Positions 15,942 to 25,455 of a stretch of DNA of 64,000 nt are shown here, piece after piece. The stretch's first letter is position 1, and each line of letters opens with the position of its first letter. The notes under the pieces are model-generated. The model saw only the letters and a list, made by a program, of their open reading frames with translations. It was not told the DNA's origin and searched no databases. The translations under genes were made by a program, and so were the position numbers. The DNA lies in the NCBI RefSeq assembly GCF_035917975.1, contig NZ_CP109130.1, positions 4,526,001 to 4,590,000 on the forward strand, in the 5' to 3' direction. The stretch comes from Streptosporangium sp. NBC_01756 (GTDB lineage: Bacteria > Actinomycetota > Actinomycetes > Streptosporangiales > Streptosporangiaceae).

Positions 15942-17999
15942 TCAGATCATCACGTGCGCCTCGGGGTGTCCCACGAAGGAGAACTGCGCCCCACGGGTGA
16001 GCTTGTGGTCGTCGGGCTGCCAGGTGTGCATCGAGGGGTCACCGCTGCGCCAGTAGACGAAGTTGAACCGGTCGGCGGAGTAGATCTTGACCCGGTCCTC
16101 CTTCAGTCGCTTGACCAGCCGGGTGTCCTCGCCCCGGGTGATGTCCTCGAACCCGTAGTGGCGGAACATGTCGGCCTTGCCGAGGAAGGTGCCGCCCTGG
16201 ACCAGCCAGCTGTAGCGGTGCTCCAGGCCGGGCATGCGCAGCATCGTGGTGTTGGTGCCCTCGAAGTAGGCGTAGTGGCCGCCCTTGCCGACGAGTTCGG
16301 CGTCGGAGTAGTCGAAGGCCCGTACCAGGTCGGACAGGTAGTGCTCGCCGTAGAGGTTGTCGTCGTCCATCTTGGCGATCAGCTCGCCCTCGGCGGCGGC
16401 GATGCCGAGGTTCATGCAGGCGCCCAGGGTCAGCGACGGGTCGGCGGGCAGCACCACGACGTCGGAGATCCCCGCCATCCGGGCCTTGTCGGCGACCACG
16501 ACCGGGTCGATGTCCAGGCCGTGCAGGACCATCACGAGCTGGAGCGGCCGGTGGATCTGCTTGGCCACCGAGGCGATGGCGTGCTCGATCTGCGAGGCGC
16601 GGTTGGTGGGCAGCACCACCGAGATCGACCGGGCGTGCCGGGTGACGGGCCTGCCGAGGAACGACAGGATCTGGTCGACGCGGTGCGTGAACAGGTGCTT
16701 GTCGAAGACCTCGCGCATGGCCAGGTGGCCCTGGCGGGCGCGGAGTTCGGGGCTGTTGATCAGGTGTAGGACCTGGTTGTAGGACTCCAGTTCGTCGCGG
16801 GCGATCGGGATCAGCGAACCGAAGGTCTCCTGGACGGCCCGGGACCAGCCGGAGACGACCGAGGTGGAGCAGGCCGACAGCTCGAAGACCCGGCGCGCGC
16901 ACATGGTCGGCGAGTCGAGCACCGAGTTCACGTTCAGGAAGACCTTGTACATCTTGTACGCGGCCAGCATCCGGTCGTAGGGGAGTTCGCCCACGATGTG
17001 CGGGACGTACTCCTCGGGCCAGGCGTACTTCTCGTCGACCGTCCCGTTGCGGGCGAAGATGTGCAGGCCCAGTTCGCGGATCGGGGCGAGGACGGTCTCC
17101 ATCTGCTCGCGGCGCTCGGGGTGCTTGTCCCGGAAGTACATGCCCGCGAAGACGACGTCGTGCAGACGGCCGCGCCGCTCCTGGATCGGGTTGTGCACCC
17201 GGGGCTGGGCCGCGAACTGCAGGACGTCGACCCGGTCGTGCCCCAGCACCTCGCGGTACTTCGGAACCATGTCGCCGTCGCAGGTGAAGACGTGGTCGAA
17301 CAGCTTGGCGGTGTCGATGAAGAAGTCGAAGTTCGGCGGGTCCTCCTTGTTCCAGAAGACCGTGGGGACGCCCTCCTCGCGGCACCAGTCGATCAGGGCG
17401 CGCAGCTCCGGCTTGGGGGCGTTGGACCCGGTCATCTGATAGCGCCAGCGGCCCTGGTTGCCGTGCCAGGCCGACTCCACGAACAACAGGTCGGGCCGGC
17501 GCTCGGCGAAGATCTCCGGCCAGTCGCGGAGGCCGAACTCGATCTGGTCCCACTCGTATTTGAACGCCATCCGGGAGAAGTCGTCCAGGATGACCGCGAC
17601 CTTCAGGTCCGGCCGGTTGATCGGCCCGGCGGGCCACTTCATCTGCGGCACGTCCACGACGGGCCCCTGGCGGTCCAGCTCCTCGATCACCGCGGCCACC
17701 GGCCGGGGTGCCACTGGCCCCTTGCGGGGTTGCAGCGCCATGCGCAGCTTGCCCGGCAGCCGCACGACCCCGGATCCCTTGGCACCGGTGATGGCCTCGG
17801 CCACCCGGTAGGGCCGCTGGACCTTGGTGGACTCCAGCTTCCACTGGGCGTAGTCGGCGCGGGCCTCGGAGATGGCCAGCCGCCGCTCCAGGTCCCGGAC
17901 CCGCTCCTCGAAGCGCTCGACGGCCTTACGCTCCTCGGGCAGCCAGTTGACCGGTCCCAGACGCCGGTACGCGGGCTCTTCGGGGGTCTGCTCACTCAT
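15942..17999 (-). CDS. Two-domain glycosyltransferase (CgeB-like + GT2)
   Basis: A protein of 685 residues. An N-terminal coiled coil (about 23-56, ERKAVERFEERVRDLERRL) is followed by a CgeB/GT1-like glycosyltransferase region (about 125-430; markers FVESAWHGNQG, PTVFWNKEDPP, FELSACST) and a complete GT-A family 2 domain (about 440-685) with SVVLPTNR and the metal-binding MDDDNLYG. Such proteins glycosylate surface polymers or proteins; the two domains may add successive sugars. It lies downstream of wecB on the same strand with a 63-base gap and belongs to the polysaccharide cluster. No signal peptide or membrane helix is seen, so it acts in the cytoplasm or at the inner membrane face. Confidence 0.85.
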   Translation of the reverse strand: MSEQTPEEPAYRRLGPVNWLPEERKAVERFEERVRDLERRLAISEARADYAQWKLESTKVQRPYRVAEAITGAKGSGVVRLPGKLRMALQPRKGPVAPRPVAAVIEELDRQGPVVDVPQMKWPAGPINRPDLKVAVILDDFSRMAFKYEWDQIEFGLRDWPEIFAERRPDLLFVESAWHGNQGRWRYQMTGSNAPKPELRALIDWCREEGVPTVFWNKEDPPNFDFFIDTAKLFDHVFTCDGDMVPKYREVLGHDRVDVLQFAAQPRVHNPIQERRGRLHDVVFAGMYFRDKHPERREQMETVLAPIRELGLHIFARNGTVDEKYAWPEEYVPHIVGELPYDRMLAAYKMYKVFLNVNSVLDSPTMCARRVFELSACSTSVVSGWSRAVQETFGSLIPIARDELESYNQVLHLINSPELRARQGHLAMREVFDKHLFTHRVDQILSFLGRPVTRHARSISVVLPTNRASQIEHAIASVAKQIHRPLQLVMVLHGLDIDPVVVADKARMAGISDVVVLPADPSLTLGACMNLGIAAAEGELIAKMDDDNLYGEHYLSDLVRAFDYSDAELVGKGGHYAYFEGTNTTMLRMPGLEHRYSWLVQGGTFLGKADMFRHYGFEDITRGEDTRLVKRLKEDRVKIYSADRFNFVYWRSGDPSMHTWQPDDHKLTRGAQFSFVGHPEAHVMI

Positions 18000-18062
18000 G
18001 GGGGATCGCCTTTATCCGGGGTCGTGCCAGCGTATGACGTACACCGCGCCGAAATTGCCGTT

Positions 18063-19232
18063 TTACAGGGATTTGGGCGGTACGGCCTGTGCCGCGGGGG
18101 AGAGGTTGCCGCCCTTGAGCCAGGAGTCGATCACCCGGGCGATCCGGGGGCCGGCCTTGCCGTCCCAGAGCGGCGGAAGCTCTCCTGCGGGGGTCGCCGC
18201 GCCGTCGGCCAGCGCCTTGTCGGCGGCGGCGGGCAGCAGCGCCGGGGTGACCAGGCGGTTCGTGCCGTGGGTGACGGTGATCGGCCGCTCGGTGTTGGGC
18301 CGGACGGTCAGGCAGGGGACGCCGAGCATCGTGGTCTCCTCCTGCACGCCGCCGGAGTCGGTGACGACCAGGGACGCGCCCCGGACCAGGGAGAGGAAGT
18401 CCACGTAGCCCAGCGGATCGACGATGAGCAGGTTCCCGCCGGTCACCAGTCCCGCCGTCGCCAGGCGCTCGCGGCCACGCGGGTGGATCGGCACCACGAC
18501 CGGAAGGCGCTCACCGACCTGGAGAACGGCGTCGACGAGCTCCTTCGCGGAGGCGGGGTCGTCCACGTTGGCGGGCCGGTGCAGGGTGGCCACGCCGTAC
18601 CGCTCCGGCAGTCCGAGCCGGGCACGGACCGGGGCCGGGTCCAGGCGGTCGAGTGCCGAGAACAGGCTGTCGATCATCGGGTTGCCGACGAGGTGGACGC
18701 GCGCCGGGTCGACTCCCTCGCCGGCCAGGTGCGAGAGGGCGTCGGGCGAGGTGGCGAAGAGGATGTCGGACAGGGCGTCGGTGACGACCCGGTTGACCTC
18801 CTCGGGCATCCCCCGGTCGAAGGAGCGCAGGCCCGCCTCGACGTGCGCGGTGGGCACGTGGAGCTTGGCGCAGACGAGGATCGCGGCCAGCGTCGAGTTC
18901 ACGTCGCCGTAGACCACGACCAGCGTGGGCCGGTGCGCCAGGACGACGTCCTCCAGGCCGGTCAGCAGCGCCGCCGTCTGGCGCGCGTGCGAGCCGGACC
19001 CGACACCCAGGTTGGCGATCGGCTCCGGGAGCCCGAGGTCGGCGAAGAACACGTCCGACATCAGCGCGTCATAGTGCTGGCCTGTGTGGACGATGCCCTG
19101 CCGCACCCCCAGTTCGGCGAGAGCGCGCACCACCGGAGCGGCCTTCACGAAGTTGGGCCGCGCGCCGAGCACGTGCAGGACGAGGGGATTTTCGGGCTCC
19201 GGGGTCGTCCCCACGGGGGCGTTGTCCCTCAT
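18063..19232 (-). CDS. wecB: UDP-N-acetylglucosamine 2-epimerase (non-hydrolysing)
   Basis: An enzyme of 389 residues with family landmarks GARPNFVKAAPV, HTGQHYD, VYGDVNST, HVEAGLRS, PEEVNR and DSGGVQEE in the right order. It interconverts UDP-GlcNAc and UDP-ManNAc in the cytoplasm. The nucleotide-sugar dehydrogenase three genes away would oxidise UDP-ManNAc to UDP-ManNAcA, so the pair makes a precursor for an acidic surface polysaccharide. The start at 19232 has AGGCGAGG upstream. It is divergent from the GT4 gene, with only about 56 bases between the starts. Confidence 0.93.
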   Translation of the reverse strand: MRDNAPVGTTPEPENPLVLHVLGARPNFVKAAPVVRALAELGVRQGIVHTGQHYDALMSDVFFADLGLPEPIANLGVGSGSHARQTAALLTGLEDVVLAHRPTLVVVYGDVNSTLAAILVCAKLHVPTAHVEAGLRSFDRGMPEEVNRVVTDALSDILFATSPDALSHLAGEGVDPARVHLVGNPMIDSLFSALDRLDPAPVRARLGLPERYGVATLHRPANVDDPASAKELVDAVLQVGERLPVVVPIHPRGRERLATAGLVTGGNLLIVDPLGYVDFLSLVRGASLVVTDSGGVQEETTMLGVPCLTVRPNTERPITVTHGTNRLVTPALLPAAADKALADGAATPAGELPPLWDGKAGPRIARVIDSWLKGGNLSPAAQAVPPKSL

Positions 19233-19271
19233 TGACCTCGCCTTTCATACGGGAGTATGGCAAACGTTGCC

Positions 19272-19290
19272 TATGGTACGGTCACCGCGT
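19272..19290 (+). promoter_or_regulatory. Candidate -10 for a near-leaderless glycosyltransferase mRNA
   Basis: TATGGT at 19273-19278 lies about 11 bases before the GTG at 19289. A transcript would begin only about 4-5 bases ahead of the start codon, and no ribosome binding site is present. Leaderless mRNAs are common in actinobacteria; this call is inference. Confidence 0.35.
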
Positions 19291-20956
19291 GGTATCCGAT
19301 GCCAGCAGGCCAGACTCCCCCAAGGTTTCCGCGAAGTCGGCCCGTGCCGGTCTGGGCGGGCTCATCCGCGGGTTCGTCAAGCACCCAGTGATCGTTTCCC
19401 GGGTCGTGGCGACCAAGGTCAAGTCCGATCCGGTCCGGGTCGCGCAGGCCGCCGCGGAGACACTCCCGCCGGGTCTGCGCCCCGTGGTGGGACGGGTCGC
19501 CTGGCCTGTCGCCCGCCGCGCCAGGATCATGGTCCGCAAGTTCGGCATGCGCCTGGTCAAGGGACCGTGGAACGACGCCAAGGAGCACTTCGACTCCGGG
19601 CGGATGACCGAGGCCGTCGCGGTGCTCCAGCCGTACGTCAAATACCCGTTCATCAACCGCCGGGCCACCTACTACGCCGGTGAGCTGGCCGCCATCCAGC
19701 CGAACCCCATCCCGCCCAAGTCCAAGGTGATCGTGGGCGAGCGGGTCGAAGGCCGGGTGCTGCACTGCGTCACCAACGCCCTGCCGTTCACGCAGGCCGG
19801 ATACACCGTGCGCACGCACCGCATCGTCACCGCGCAGAAGGCGGCCGGACTGGACCCGCACGTCGTGACCAGCTGGGGCTGGCCGATGATGCAGGGCCAC
19901 GTCGACGTCACGCCGTACGAGGAGATCGACGAGATCCCCTACCACCGGCTGATCCCGAGCGGAGACGTGCCGTTCGAGAGCCATGGCCGCATGATCCGGG
20001 GCGCCGGCGAGGTGACCGAGCTGGTCAGGACGCTCCGGCCGCAGGTGCTGCACGCCGCGACCGACCACCGCAACGGCTCGGTGGCTCTGGCGGTGCGGGA
20101 GCGGACCGGTACGCCGCTGGTCTACGAGGTCCGGGGTTTCCTGGAGGAGACCTGGGCGTCCCGCGACCCCAAGCGGGTCGGCAGCCAGCGGCACGTGCTC
20201 CAGCGCGACCGCGAGGCGTTCATCATGCGCTCCGCGGACGCCGTGGTCACCCTCGCGGAGACCATGGCCGTCGAGATCGTCGAGCGGGGCGTGCCCCGGG
20301 AGAAGATCTTCCTCGCGCCCAACGCGGTGGACGACTCGCTGCTGGCCGCCGACTACGACGGGGCCGCGTTCCGCTCCGCCTACGGCATCGAACCCGGTGA
20401 GATCGTCATGGGCTCGGTGTCGAGCATCGTGGCCTACGAGGGTTTCGCGACCATGATCAGCGCCGCGGCTCTGCTGCGGGACCAGGGCGCCCCGGTCAGG
20501 CTGCTCCTCGTCGGCGACGGCGCGGAGCGCCCGGCCCTGCTGGAACAGGTCGAGGAGTTGGGGCTCGGAGACCTCGCGATCCTGCCCGGCCGGGTCGGTC
20601 CGGACGAGGCGCTGCAGGCCCAGGCGGCCATCGACATCTTCGTCTGCCCCCGTGAGGACCTGCGGGTCTGCCGGTTGGTCACGCCGTTGAAACCCGTCGA
20701 GGCGATGGCTCTCGGCAAGCCGGTCGTGCTGAGTGACCTGCCCGCCCTGTCGGAGCTCGTGGGCTCCGATGGAGCCGGGCTCCTGGTCCCGGCCGGTGAC
20801 CCCGAAGCGCTCGCCAAGGCGCTCGCCGGGCTGCGCGACGATCCGGATCGGCGAGCCGCGATGGGTGAGGCGGGCCGGGCCGAAGTGGCGGCGAAGCGCA
20901 CATGGAGCCGCGTCGCGGAGACCTACCGTGACATTTACCGATCGCTTGCCGGTTGA
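19289..20956 (+). CDS. Glycosyltransferase family 4
   Basis: A GT4 (GT-B fold) enzyme of 555 residues from GTG 19289. The C-terminal Rossmann half carries VSSIVAYEGF, LLLVGDGAERPALL, and the donor-binding segment PLKPVEAMALGKPVVLSDL near residues 460-485, where the family's EAMA motif includes the catalytic glutamate. An N-terminal basic region of about 130 residues precedes the acceptor-binding half and is longer than usual. It would transfer a sugar from a nucleotide donor during synthesis of the polymer encoded by this cluster. It is divergent from wecB. Confidence 0.88.
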   Translation: MVSDASRPDSPKVSAKSARAGLGGLIRGFVKHPVIVSRVVATKVKSDPVRVAQAAAETLPPGLRPVVGRVAWPVARRARIMVRKFGMRLVKGPWNDAKEHFDSGRMTEAVAVLQPYVKYPFINRRATYYAGELAAIQPNPIPPKSKVIVGERVEGRVLHCVTNALPFTQAGYTVRTHRIVTAQKAAGLDPHVVTSWGWPMMQGHVDVTPYEEIDEIPYHRLIPSGDVPFESHGRMIRGAGEVTELVRTLRPQVLHAATDHRNGSVALAVRERTGTPLVYEVRGFLEETWASRDPKRVGSQRHVLQRDREAFIMRSADAVVTLAETMAVEIVERGVPREKIFLAPNAVDDSLLAADYDGAAFRSAYGIEPGEIVMGSVSSIVAYEGFATMISAAALLRDQGAPVRLLLVGDGAERPALLEQVEELGLGDLAILPGRVGPDEALQAQAAIDIFVCPREDLRVCRLVTPLKPVEAMALGKPVVLSDLPALSELVGSDGAGLLVPAGDPEALAKALAGLRDDPDRRAAMGEAGRAEVAAKRTWSRVAETYRDIYRSLAG

Positions 20957-20994
20957 TGGTCTGATGTTGAAGGTGAGCTACCCAGCCGTTTGTG

Positions 20995-21010
20995 ATGCGT
21001 TCAAACGCAT
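20995..21010. promoter_or_regulatory. 16-bp palindrome, candidate operator
   Basis: ATGCGTT-ca-AACGCAT is a perfect 7-bp inverted repeat with a two-base spacer, located between the GT4 gene and the nucleotide-sugar dehydrogenase, about 145 bases before the latter's start. It has the shape of a dimeric regulator's binding site; the regulator is unknown. Confidence 0.45.
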
Positions 21011-21154
21011 TAGGCGTGGGTTGCGCGGACTTGAGATAGCCTTTGCCACCATGAAGTGTTGTTTCCGGCTTTCCAAGGTCATCCCGTGAGCGAGCGCAGC
21101 CAGCCGTCCAGCGGGCAGAGCGCCGTCGCGGACGTGGTTGAGGAAGGTGGCCGT

Positions 21155-22417
21155 GTGAGCACCTACGACCTGGCCGTGATCGGTCTCGGTTACGTCGGCA
21201 TGCCCCTGGCCAAGGAGGCCGTGGCGGCAGGGCTCCGAGTCGTCGGTTTCGAGGTCGACCCCGGCAAGGTGGACGCCCTCAACTCGGGACGCTCCTACAT
21301 CGACGACCTGACCGACGCCGACCTCGAACACATGCTGGCGGGCGGATTCAGCGCCACCCTGGACGAGTCCGTGCTGGCCGACAGCCGCACCGTCGTCATC
21401 TGCGTGCCGACCCCGCTGGACGAGGACCACCGCCCCGATCTGTCCGCGGTGGAGGGTGCCACCGGCACCGTCGCCCGGAACCTGTCGACGGGCACCCTCG
21501 TGGTCCTGGAGTCCACCACCTGGCCCGGCACCACCGACGAGGTCGCCCGCCCGATCCTGGAGGCGTCCGGCCTCGTCGCGGGCACCGACTTCCACCTCGC
21601 CTTCTCCCCCGAGCGCATCGACCCGGGAAACCCCAAGTACGGCCTGCGCAACACCCCCAAGGTCGTCGGCGGCTACACGGCCGCCTGCCGGGACCGCGCG
21701 GTCGGGTTCTACTCCCAGTTCGTCGAGCAGGTCGTGCCGGTCAGCGGCACCCGTGAGGCCGAGATGGCCAAGCTCCTGGAGAACACCTACCGGCACGTCA
21801 ACATCGCCCTCGTCAACGAGATGGCGATCTTCTGCGACGAGCTCGGCGTCAACCTCTGGGAGTCCATCGAGGCCGCGGCCACCAAGCCGTTCGGCTTCCA
21901 GAAGTTCCTGCCGGGACCGGGCGTCGGTGGCCACTGCATCCCCGTCGACCCCTCCTACCTGTCCTACACGGTGCGCAAGCTGGGCTATCCGTTCCGCTTC
22001 GTGGAGCTGGCGCAGGAGATCAACGAGCGGATGCCGTCCTACGTGGTGGCCCGCGTCCAGCGATTGCTCAACCGGCACAAGAAGGCCGTCAACGGCTCCA
22101 AGGTGCTCCTGCTCGGCGTCACCTACAAGCCCGACATCGCCGACGAGCGCGAGACGCCGGCCCTGCCGGTCGCGCGGGCGCTGCTGGAGCTCGGCGCGGA
22201 GCTGGTCTTCGCCGACCCGTACGTCAAGGAATGGCACGTGGACGGAGACCCGGTGCCGCGTGAGGAAGACCTCTCCAGGGCGGTCGCCGAAGCCGATGTG
22301 ACGCTGCTGCTGCAGCAGCATGCCGCCTTCGACCTGTCGATCGTCGAGGACCACGGCAGGCTCGTGCTCGACACCCGAGGCGTCCTCGCCGAGGGTGAAC
22401 GCGTCGAGCGGCTCTAG
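21155..22417 (+). CDS. wecC: UDP-N-acetyl-hexosamine 6-dehydrogenase (UDP-ManNAc/UDP-GlcNAc type)
   Basis: A nucleotide-sugar dehydrogenase of 420 residues from GTG 21155, which is preceded by AGGAAGGTGG; in-frame starts further upstream (21056, 21086) would add up to 33 poorly conserved residues. N-terminal NAD-binding GLGYVG (residues 10-15), catalytic cysteine in GPGVGGHCIPVDP (Cys261), and the C-terminal UDP-binding domain with GVTYKPDIADERETP. Two-step NAD-dependent oxidation of UDP-ManNAc (or UDP-GlcNAc) to the uronic acid. Its neighbourhood with wecB makes UDP-ManNAcA the likely product; glucosamine specificity cannot be excluded. Confidence 0.85.
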   Translation: MSTYDLAVIGLGYVGMPLAKEAVAAGLRVVGFEVDPGKVDALNSGRSYIDDLTDADLEHMLAGGFSATLDESVLADSRTVVICVPTPLDEDHRPDLSAVEGATGTVARNLSTGTLVVLESTTWPGTTDEVARPILEASGLVAGTDFHLAFSPERIDPGNPKYGLRNTPKVVGGYTAACRDRAVGFYSQFVEQVVPVSGTREAEMAKLLENTYRHVNIALVNEMAIFCDELGVNLWESIEAAATKPFGFQKFLPGPGVGGHCIPVDPSYLSYTVRKLGYPFRFVELAQEINERMPSYVVARVQRLLNRHKKAVNGSKVLLLGVTYKPDIADERETPALPVARALLELGAELVFADPYVKEWHVDGDPVPREEDLSRAVAEADVTLLLQQHAAFDLSIVEDHGRLVLDTRGVLAEGERVERL

Positions 22418-22436
22418 CGACGGAGGGCTGCGCTCA

Positions 22437-23525
22437 GTGCACGTGCTCGTCATGACGGTGGTGCATCACCCCGAGGACGCCCGGATCCTGCACCGGCAGA
22501 TCCGCGCGCTCGTGGATGCCGGTCATGAGGTCACGTATGCCGCCCCCTACACGGCACGGGGCGTCATGGCCCGGTCCTGGGTGAACGGCGTCGACCTCCC
22601 CCGTGCGGCCGAACGCAAGCGGCTGTCGGCCGTGCGCGCCGCCCGCAAGGTGTTCAAGCGCATGCGTGACCAGGTCGATCTGGTGATCATCCACGACCCC
22701 GAACTGCTGCTCGCGGTCGTGGGTGTACGCAAGCGGCCCCCGGTGGTCTGGGACGTGCACGAGGACACCCCGGCGACGCTGTCGCTGAAGCCGTGGCTGC
22801 CCGCGTTCCTCCGCCCGCCGGTCCGGTTCCTGGCCCGGATGCTCGAAGGCACGGCGGAGCGCCACCTGCACCTGCTCCTCGCCGAGACCGCCTACGCCGG
22901 CCGGTTCCACCAGGCCCACCTGGTCGTCCCGAACGAGACCTGGGTGCCCGACGACGCGTCCCCGCCGGGAGACGACCGGGTCGTCTACCTCGGCTGGCTG
23001 TCGGAGGCGCGCGGGGTGCGCGACGCCATCGAGGTCGCCCGGCTGCTCCAGCCGTACCGGGTGGCGGTCGAGCTGATCGGTTACGCCGACCCCCAGTCCC
23101 GTCCCGCGCTGAACGCCGCGGTGGCGGAGGGCGTCCTGGAGTGGCGTGACTTCATGCCGAACGACGAGGCGCTCAAGCGGCTCGACGGCGCGCTGGCCGG
23201 TCTCTCGCTCCTGCACGACGAGCCCAACTACCGGCACTCCATGCCCACGAAGATCGTGGAGTACATGGCCCACGGGATCCCGGTGATCACCACCCCGTCG
23301 CCGCGCGCGGTGGAGCTGGTCGAGCGCTACAACAGCGGCGTGGTCGTCCCCTGGGCCGACCCCAAGGCGGTGGCGCAGGCCGTGGTCTTCCTGAGGGACG
23401 ACGTCCGCGAGCGGCATGCTCAGGGCGCCCGGGGGTATGCGGCGGCCCGTGCGAACCATCACTGGCCGAACTCGGCACGCCGTTTCGTATCTCAGCTTGA
23501 GGCCTGGGCAGGGGTCAAGAGCTGA
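22437..23525 (+). CDS. Glycosyltransferase family 4
   Basis: A GT-B glycosyltransferase of 362 residues from GTG 22437 (GGAGGG at 22422-22427). Features: HHPEDARILHRQIRAL at the N-terminus, VVWDVHEDTPATL, YLGWLSEARGV at the start of the C-terminal half, and MPTKIVEYMAHGIPVI in the donor-binding region. It begins 19 bases after the dehydrogenase stop and is probably in the same operon, adding another sugar of the surface polymer. Confidence 0.87.
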   Translation: MHVLVMTVVHHPEDARILHRQIRALVDAGHEVTYAAPYTARGVMARSWVNGVDLPRAAERKRLSAVRAARKVFKRMRDQVDLVIIHDPELLLAVVGVRKRPPVVWDVHEDTPATLSLKPWLPAFLRPPVRFLARMLEGTAERHLHLLLAETAYAGRFHQAHLVVPNETWVPDDASPPGDDRVVYLGWLSEARGVRDAIEVARLLQPYRVAVELIGYADPQSRPALNAAVAEGVLEWRDFMPNDEALKRLDGALAGLSLLHDEPNYRHSMPTKIVEYMAHGIPVITTPSPRAVELVERYNSGVVVPWADPKAVAQAVVFLRDDVRERHAQGARGYAAARANHHWPNSARRFVSQLEAWAGVKS

Positions 23526-23585
23526 CTTCTTGTATGGCGATGCTGTTTATGTCCGCCTGATCACAAGAACGGTAGTGTCCTGATC

Positions 23586-25436
23586 GTGCGTTGGTTCACC
23601 GCTCTCCTCGGCGTGGCGATTCTCGCGGCGGTGGCGGCGATCGTGCTCGTTCTCCCCCTGGGCAGGGACGCTCCGGAGAGCGGCAGGCCACCGGTCGCGT
23701 CGTCGCCCTCCACCACCTCCTCCGCGGCGTTGACCCCGGAGGCGAGCGCCTTCACCGACCCGTGTGGAACGTTCGAGACCGAGACGCCCACGCCGTACGC
23801 GGTGACCGGCTACTGGCTCATCCCCACCGTCGACCACTGCACCTGGCGGCGGCAGCTCGCCGCCATCCACGAGGTGGGCGGCGACACCGTCATCCGGATC
23901 GGCTGGGGCATGCAGGCCCGCCGCGTCGACGACGAGGGCCGGGTGCTGGCCAACGAGGGCGACGAGGTGGACGCCCGCTACGAGCCGTGCGTCGAGGACG
24001 GGCTTCCCTGCGTGGCGGCGGCCGAGAAGGATCTCAAGGCGGCCAACCCGGGCAACCGGGTGAGCTGGACGTTCGTCTACCGGACCGACGAGGCCTTCGG
24101 CCCCGAGCTGTTCCGCTGCCCCGAGTTCGAACGGAAGATCACGGTCGGCAAGACCGTCTTCTACCGTCTCATCACGACGGAGGACGGCACCGACGACGCG
24201 AGCTGCGCGAACATCACGGCCAAGGGCCGCGGCTACCATGTGATCCTGATCGCGGCCGCGGAGAAGGACAGCCTCGCCGAGCTGCTCGACCTCGGCGACC
24301 AGTTCGGGGTGCGGGTCTTCCCGGCGCTGCCGCTGGCCCCCCGTGACCCGGCGCAGAAGACCCGGGCCGCCAAGCAGGGGACCAGCACCCTCATCACCCT
24401 CACCCGGCGCATCCTGCAGGACTACGGTGCCCGGTTCCAGGGCCGGGACTCGCTCGGCGGCTTCTACCAGCCGTTCGAGCTGCAGATGCGGGAGATGCGG
24501 TACACGGGGTCGATCGACCCGGCGGAGGCGGAGAAGGACCATCCGACGCTGAAGGTCTACGCCGCGCAACACCAGATCGTCGAGCAGGAGATGCCGGGCA
24601 AGCCCATCCTCGTCAGCCCCTATCTAGACGCGCGCAAGGACCGGCCGATCAGCGCCACGCCCAAGCAGGTGGCGGCGGGCTTCGAGGCACTGGCCAGAAC
24701 CGGGGTCGGGATCATCGCCCCGCAGGACAGCCGGGGGACCGGCAAGGTCGGGCTGTTCTGGCCGGACCAGCGTGCGGACCCGGTGGACGAGAGGCTCGCC
24801 CCGGTGGTCGGGGAGACGGCGACCAACGGCGGCGCCTACCACGGCTCCACCCGCGACTACTACCGGGAGATGGCCGCGGCGCGGGAACGGATGGTCGAGC
24901 AGGGTTACAACGTGCAGCTCTGGGCCAACGTCGAGGCGTTCGAGCCGTCCAAGGGGGAGGCCTGCGAGGACAGGACGGGCGACCGGGGCCGCACCGACAA
25001 GAAGCGGCTCGACACGGCCGTGACCCAGGTCGGCCGCTACGTCTCCAAGGTCGTCTCCTACATGTGGAGCGACTTCTTCACCTGCGGCTCGCCCTCGCTG
25101 GCCGAGGAGATCGTCCGCGACTACAGCCGGCCGATCCCGGTCGACGCCGTCCGCAAGGAGCGCGACATCCAGGACGGCATGGAGGTCCGGGGATACAACA
25201 TGCCCCTGGGCTCCAAGGTGACGATCACCTGGGACGGCCAGGACACCCCCAGGACCGTCGAGGTGGCCGGCGTGGACCTGACGGAGCCGCCGCCGGACCT
25301 GCCCGCCCGGATGGGAACGGCCTGGATCCCGTTCGACTGGACCCAGGTCCCCGACGACACCTGGGTCAGGGTCGAGGTCGCCTCGCCCGACGGGCACCAG
25401 GCCGCCGAGGCTCTGCACGTCCGGGTGAGCGCCTAA
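23586..25436 (+). CDS. Exported DUF4434 (TIM-barrel glycoside hydrolase-like) protein
   Basis: A protein of 616 residues starting at GTG 23586. An N-terminal hydrophobic helix (about 5-25) acts as uncleaved anchor or signal, followed by a Ser/Thr/Pro linker, a DUF4434 domain (about 65-470; GYWLIPTVDHCTWRRQL, GGFYQPFELQ, WANVEAFEP) and a C-terminal beta-rich domain. DUF4434 adopts the TIM-barrel fold of glycoside hydrolases. In this cluster it may trim or modify the exported polysaccharide outside the membrane; that role is inference. A TAGTGT at 23573-23578 could be a -10 for a leaderless transcript. Confidence 0.78.
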   Translation: MRWFTALLGVAILAAVAAIVLVLPLGRDAPESGRPPVASSPSTTSSAALTPEASAFTDPCGTFETETPTPYAVTGYWLIPTVDHCTWRRQLAAIHEVGGDTVIRIGWGMQARRVDDEGRVLANEGDEVDARYEPCVEDGLPCVAAAEKDLKAANPGNRVSWTFVYRTDEAFGPELFRCPEFERKITVGKTVFYRLITTEDGTDDASCANITAKGRGYHVILIAAAEKDSLAELLDLGDQFGVRVFPALPLAPRDPAQKTRAAKQGTSTLITLTRRILQDYGARFQGRDSLGGFYQPFELQMREMRYTGSIDPAEAEKDHPTLKVYAAQHQIVEQEMPGKPILVSPYLDARKDRPISATPKQVAAGFEALARTGVGIIAPQDSRGTGKVGLFWPDQRADPVDERLAPVVGETATNGGAYHGSTRDYYREMAAARERMVEQGYNVQLWANVEAFEPSKGEACEDRTGDRGRTDKKRLDTAVTQVGRYVSKVVSYMWSDFFTCGSPSLAEEIVRDYSRPIPVDAVRKERDIQDGMEVRGYNMPLGSKVTITWDGQDTPRTVEVAGVDLTEPPPDLPARMGTAWIPFDWTQVPDDTWVRVEVASPDGHQAAEALHVRVSA

Positions 25437-25455
25437 CCGGTGTAACGTGCCTGGC

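Noticed and set aside
16998..19235. Plus-strand open frame of ~745 codons over the glycosyltransferase and wecB
   Set aside because: No motif, biased composition and exactly antisense to two well-defined genes.
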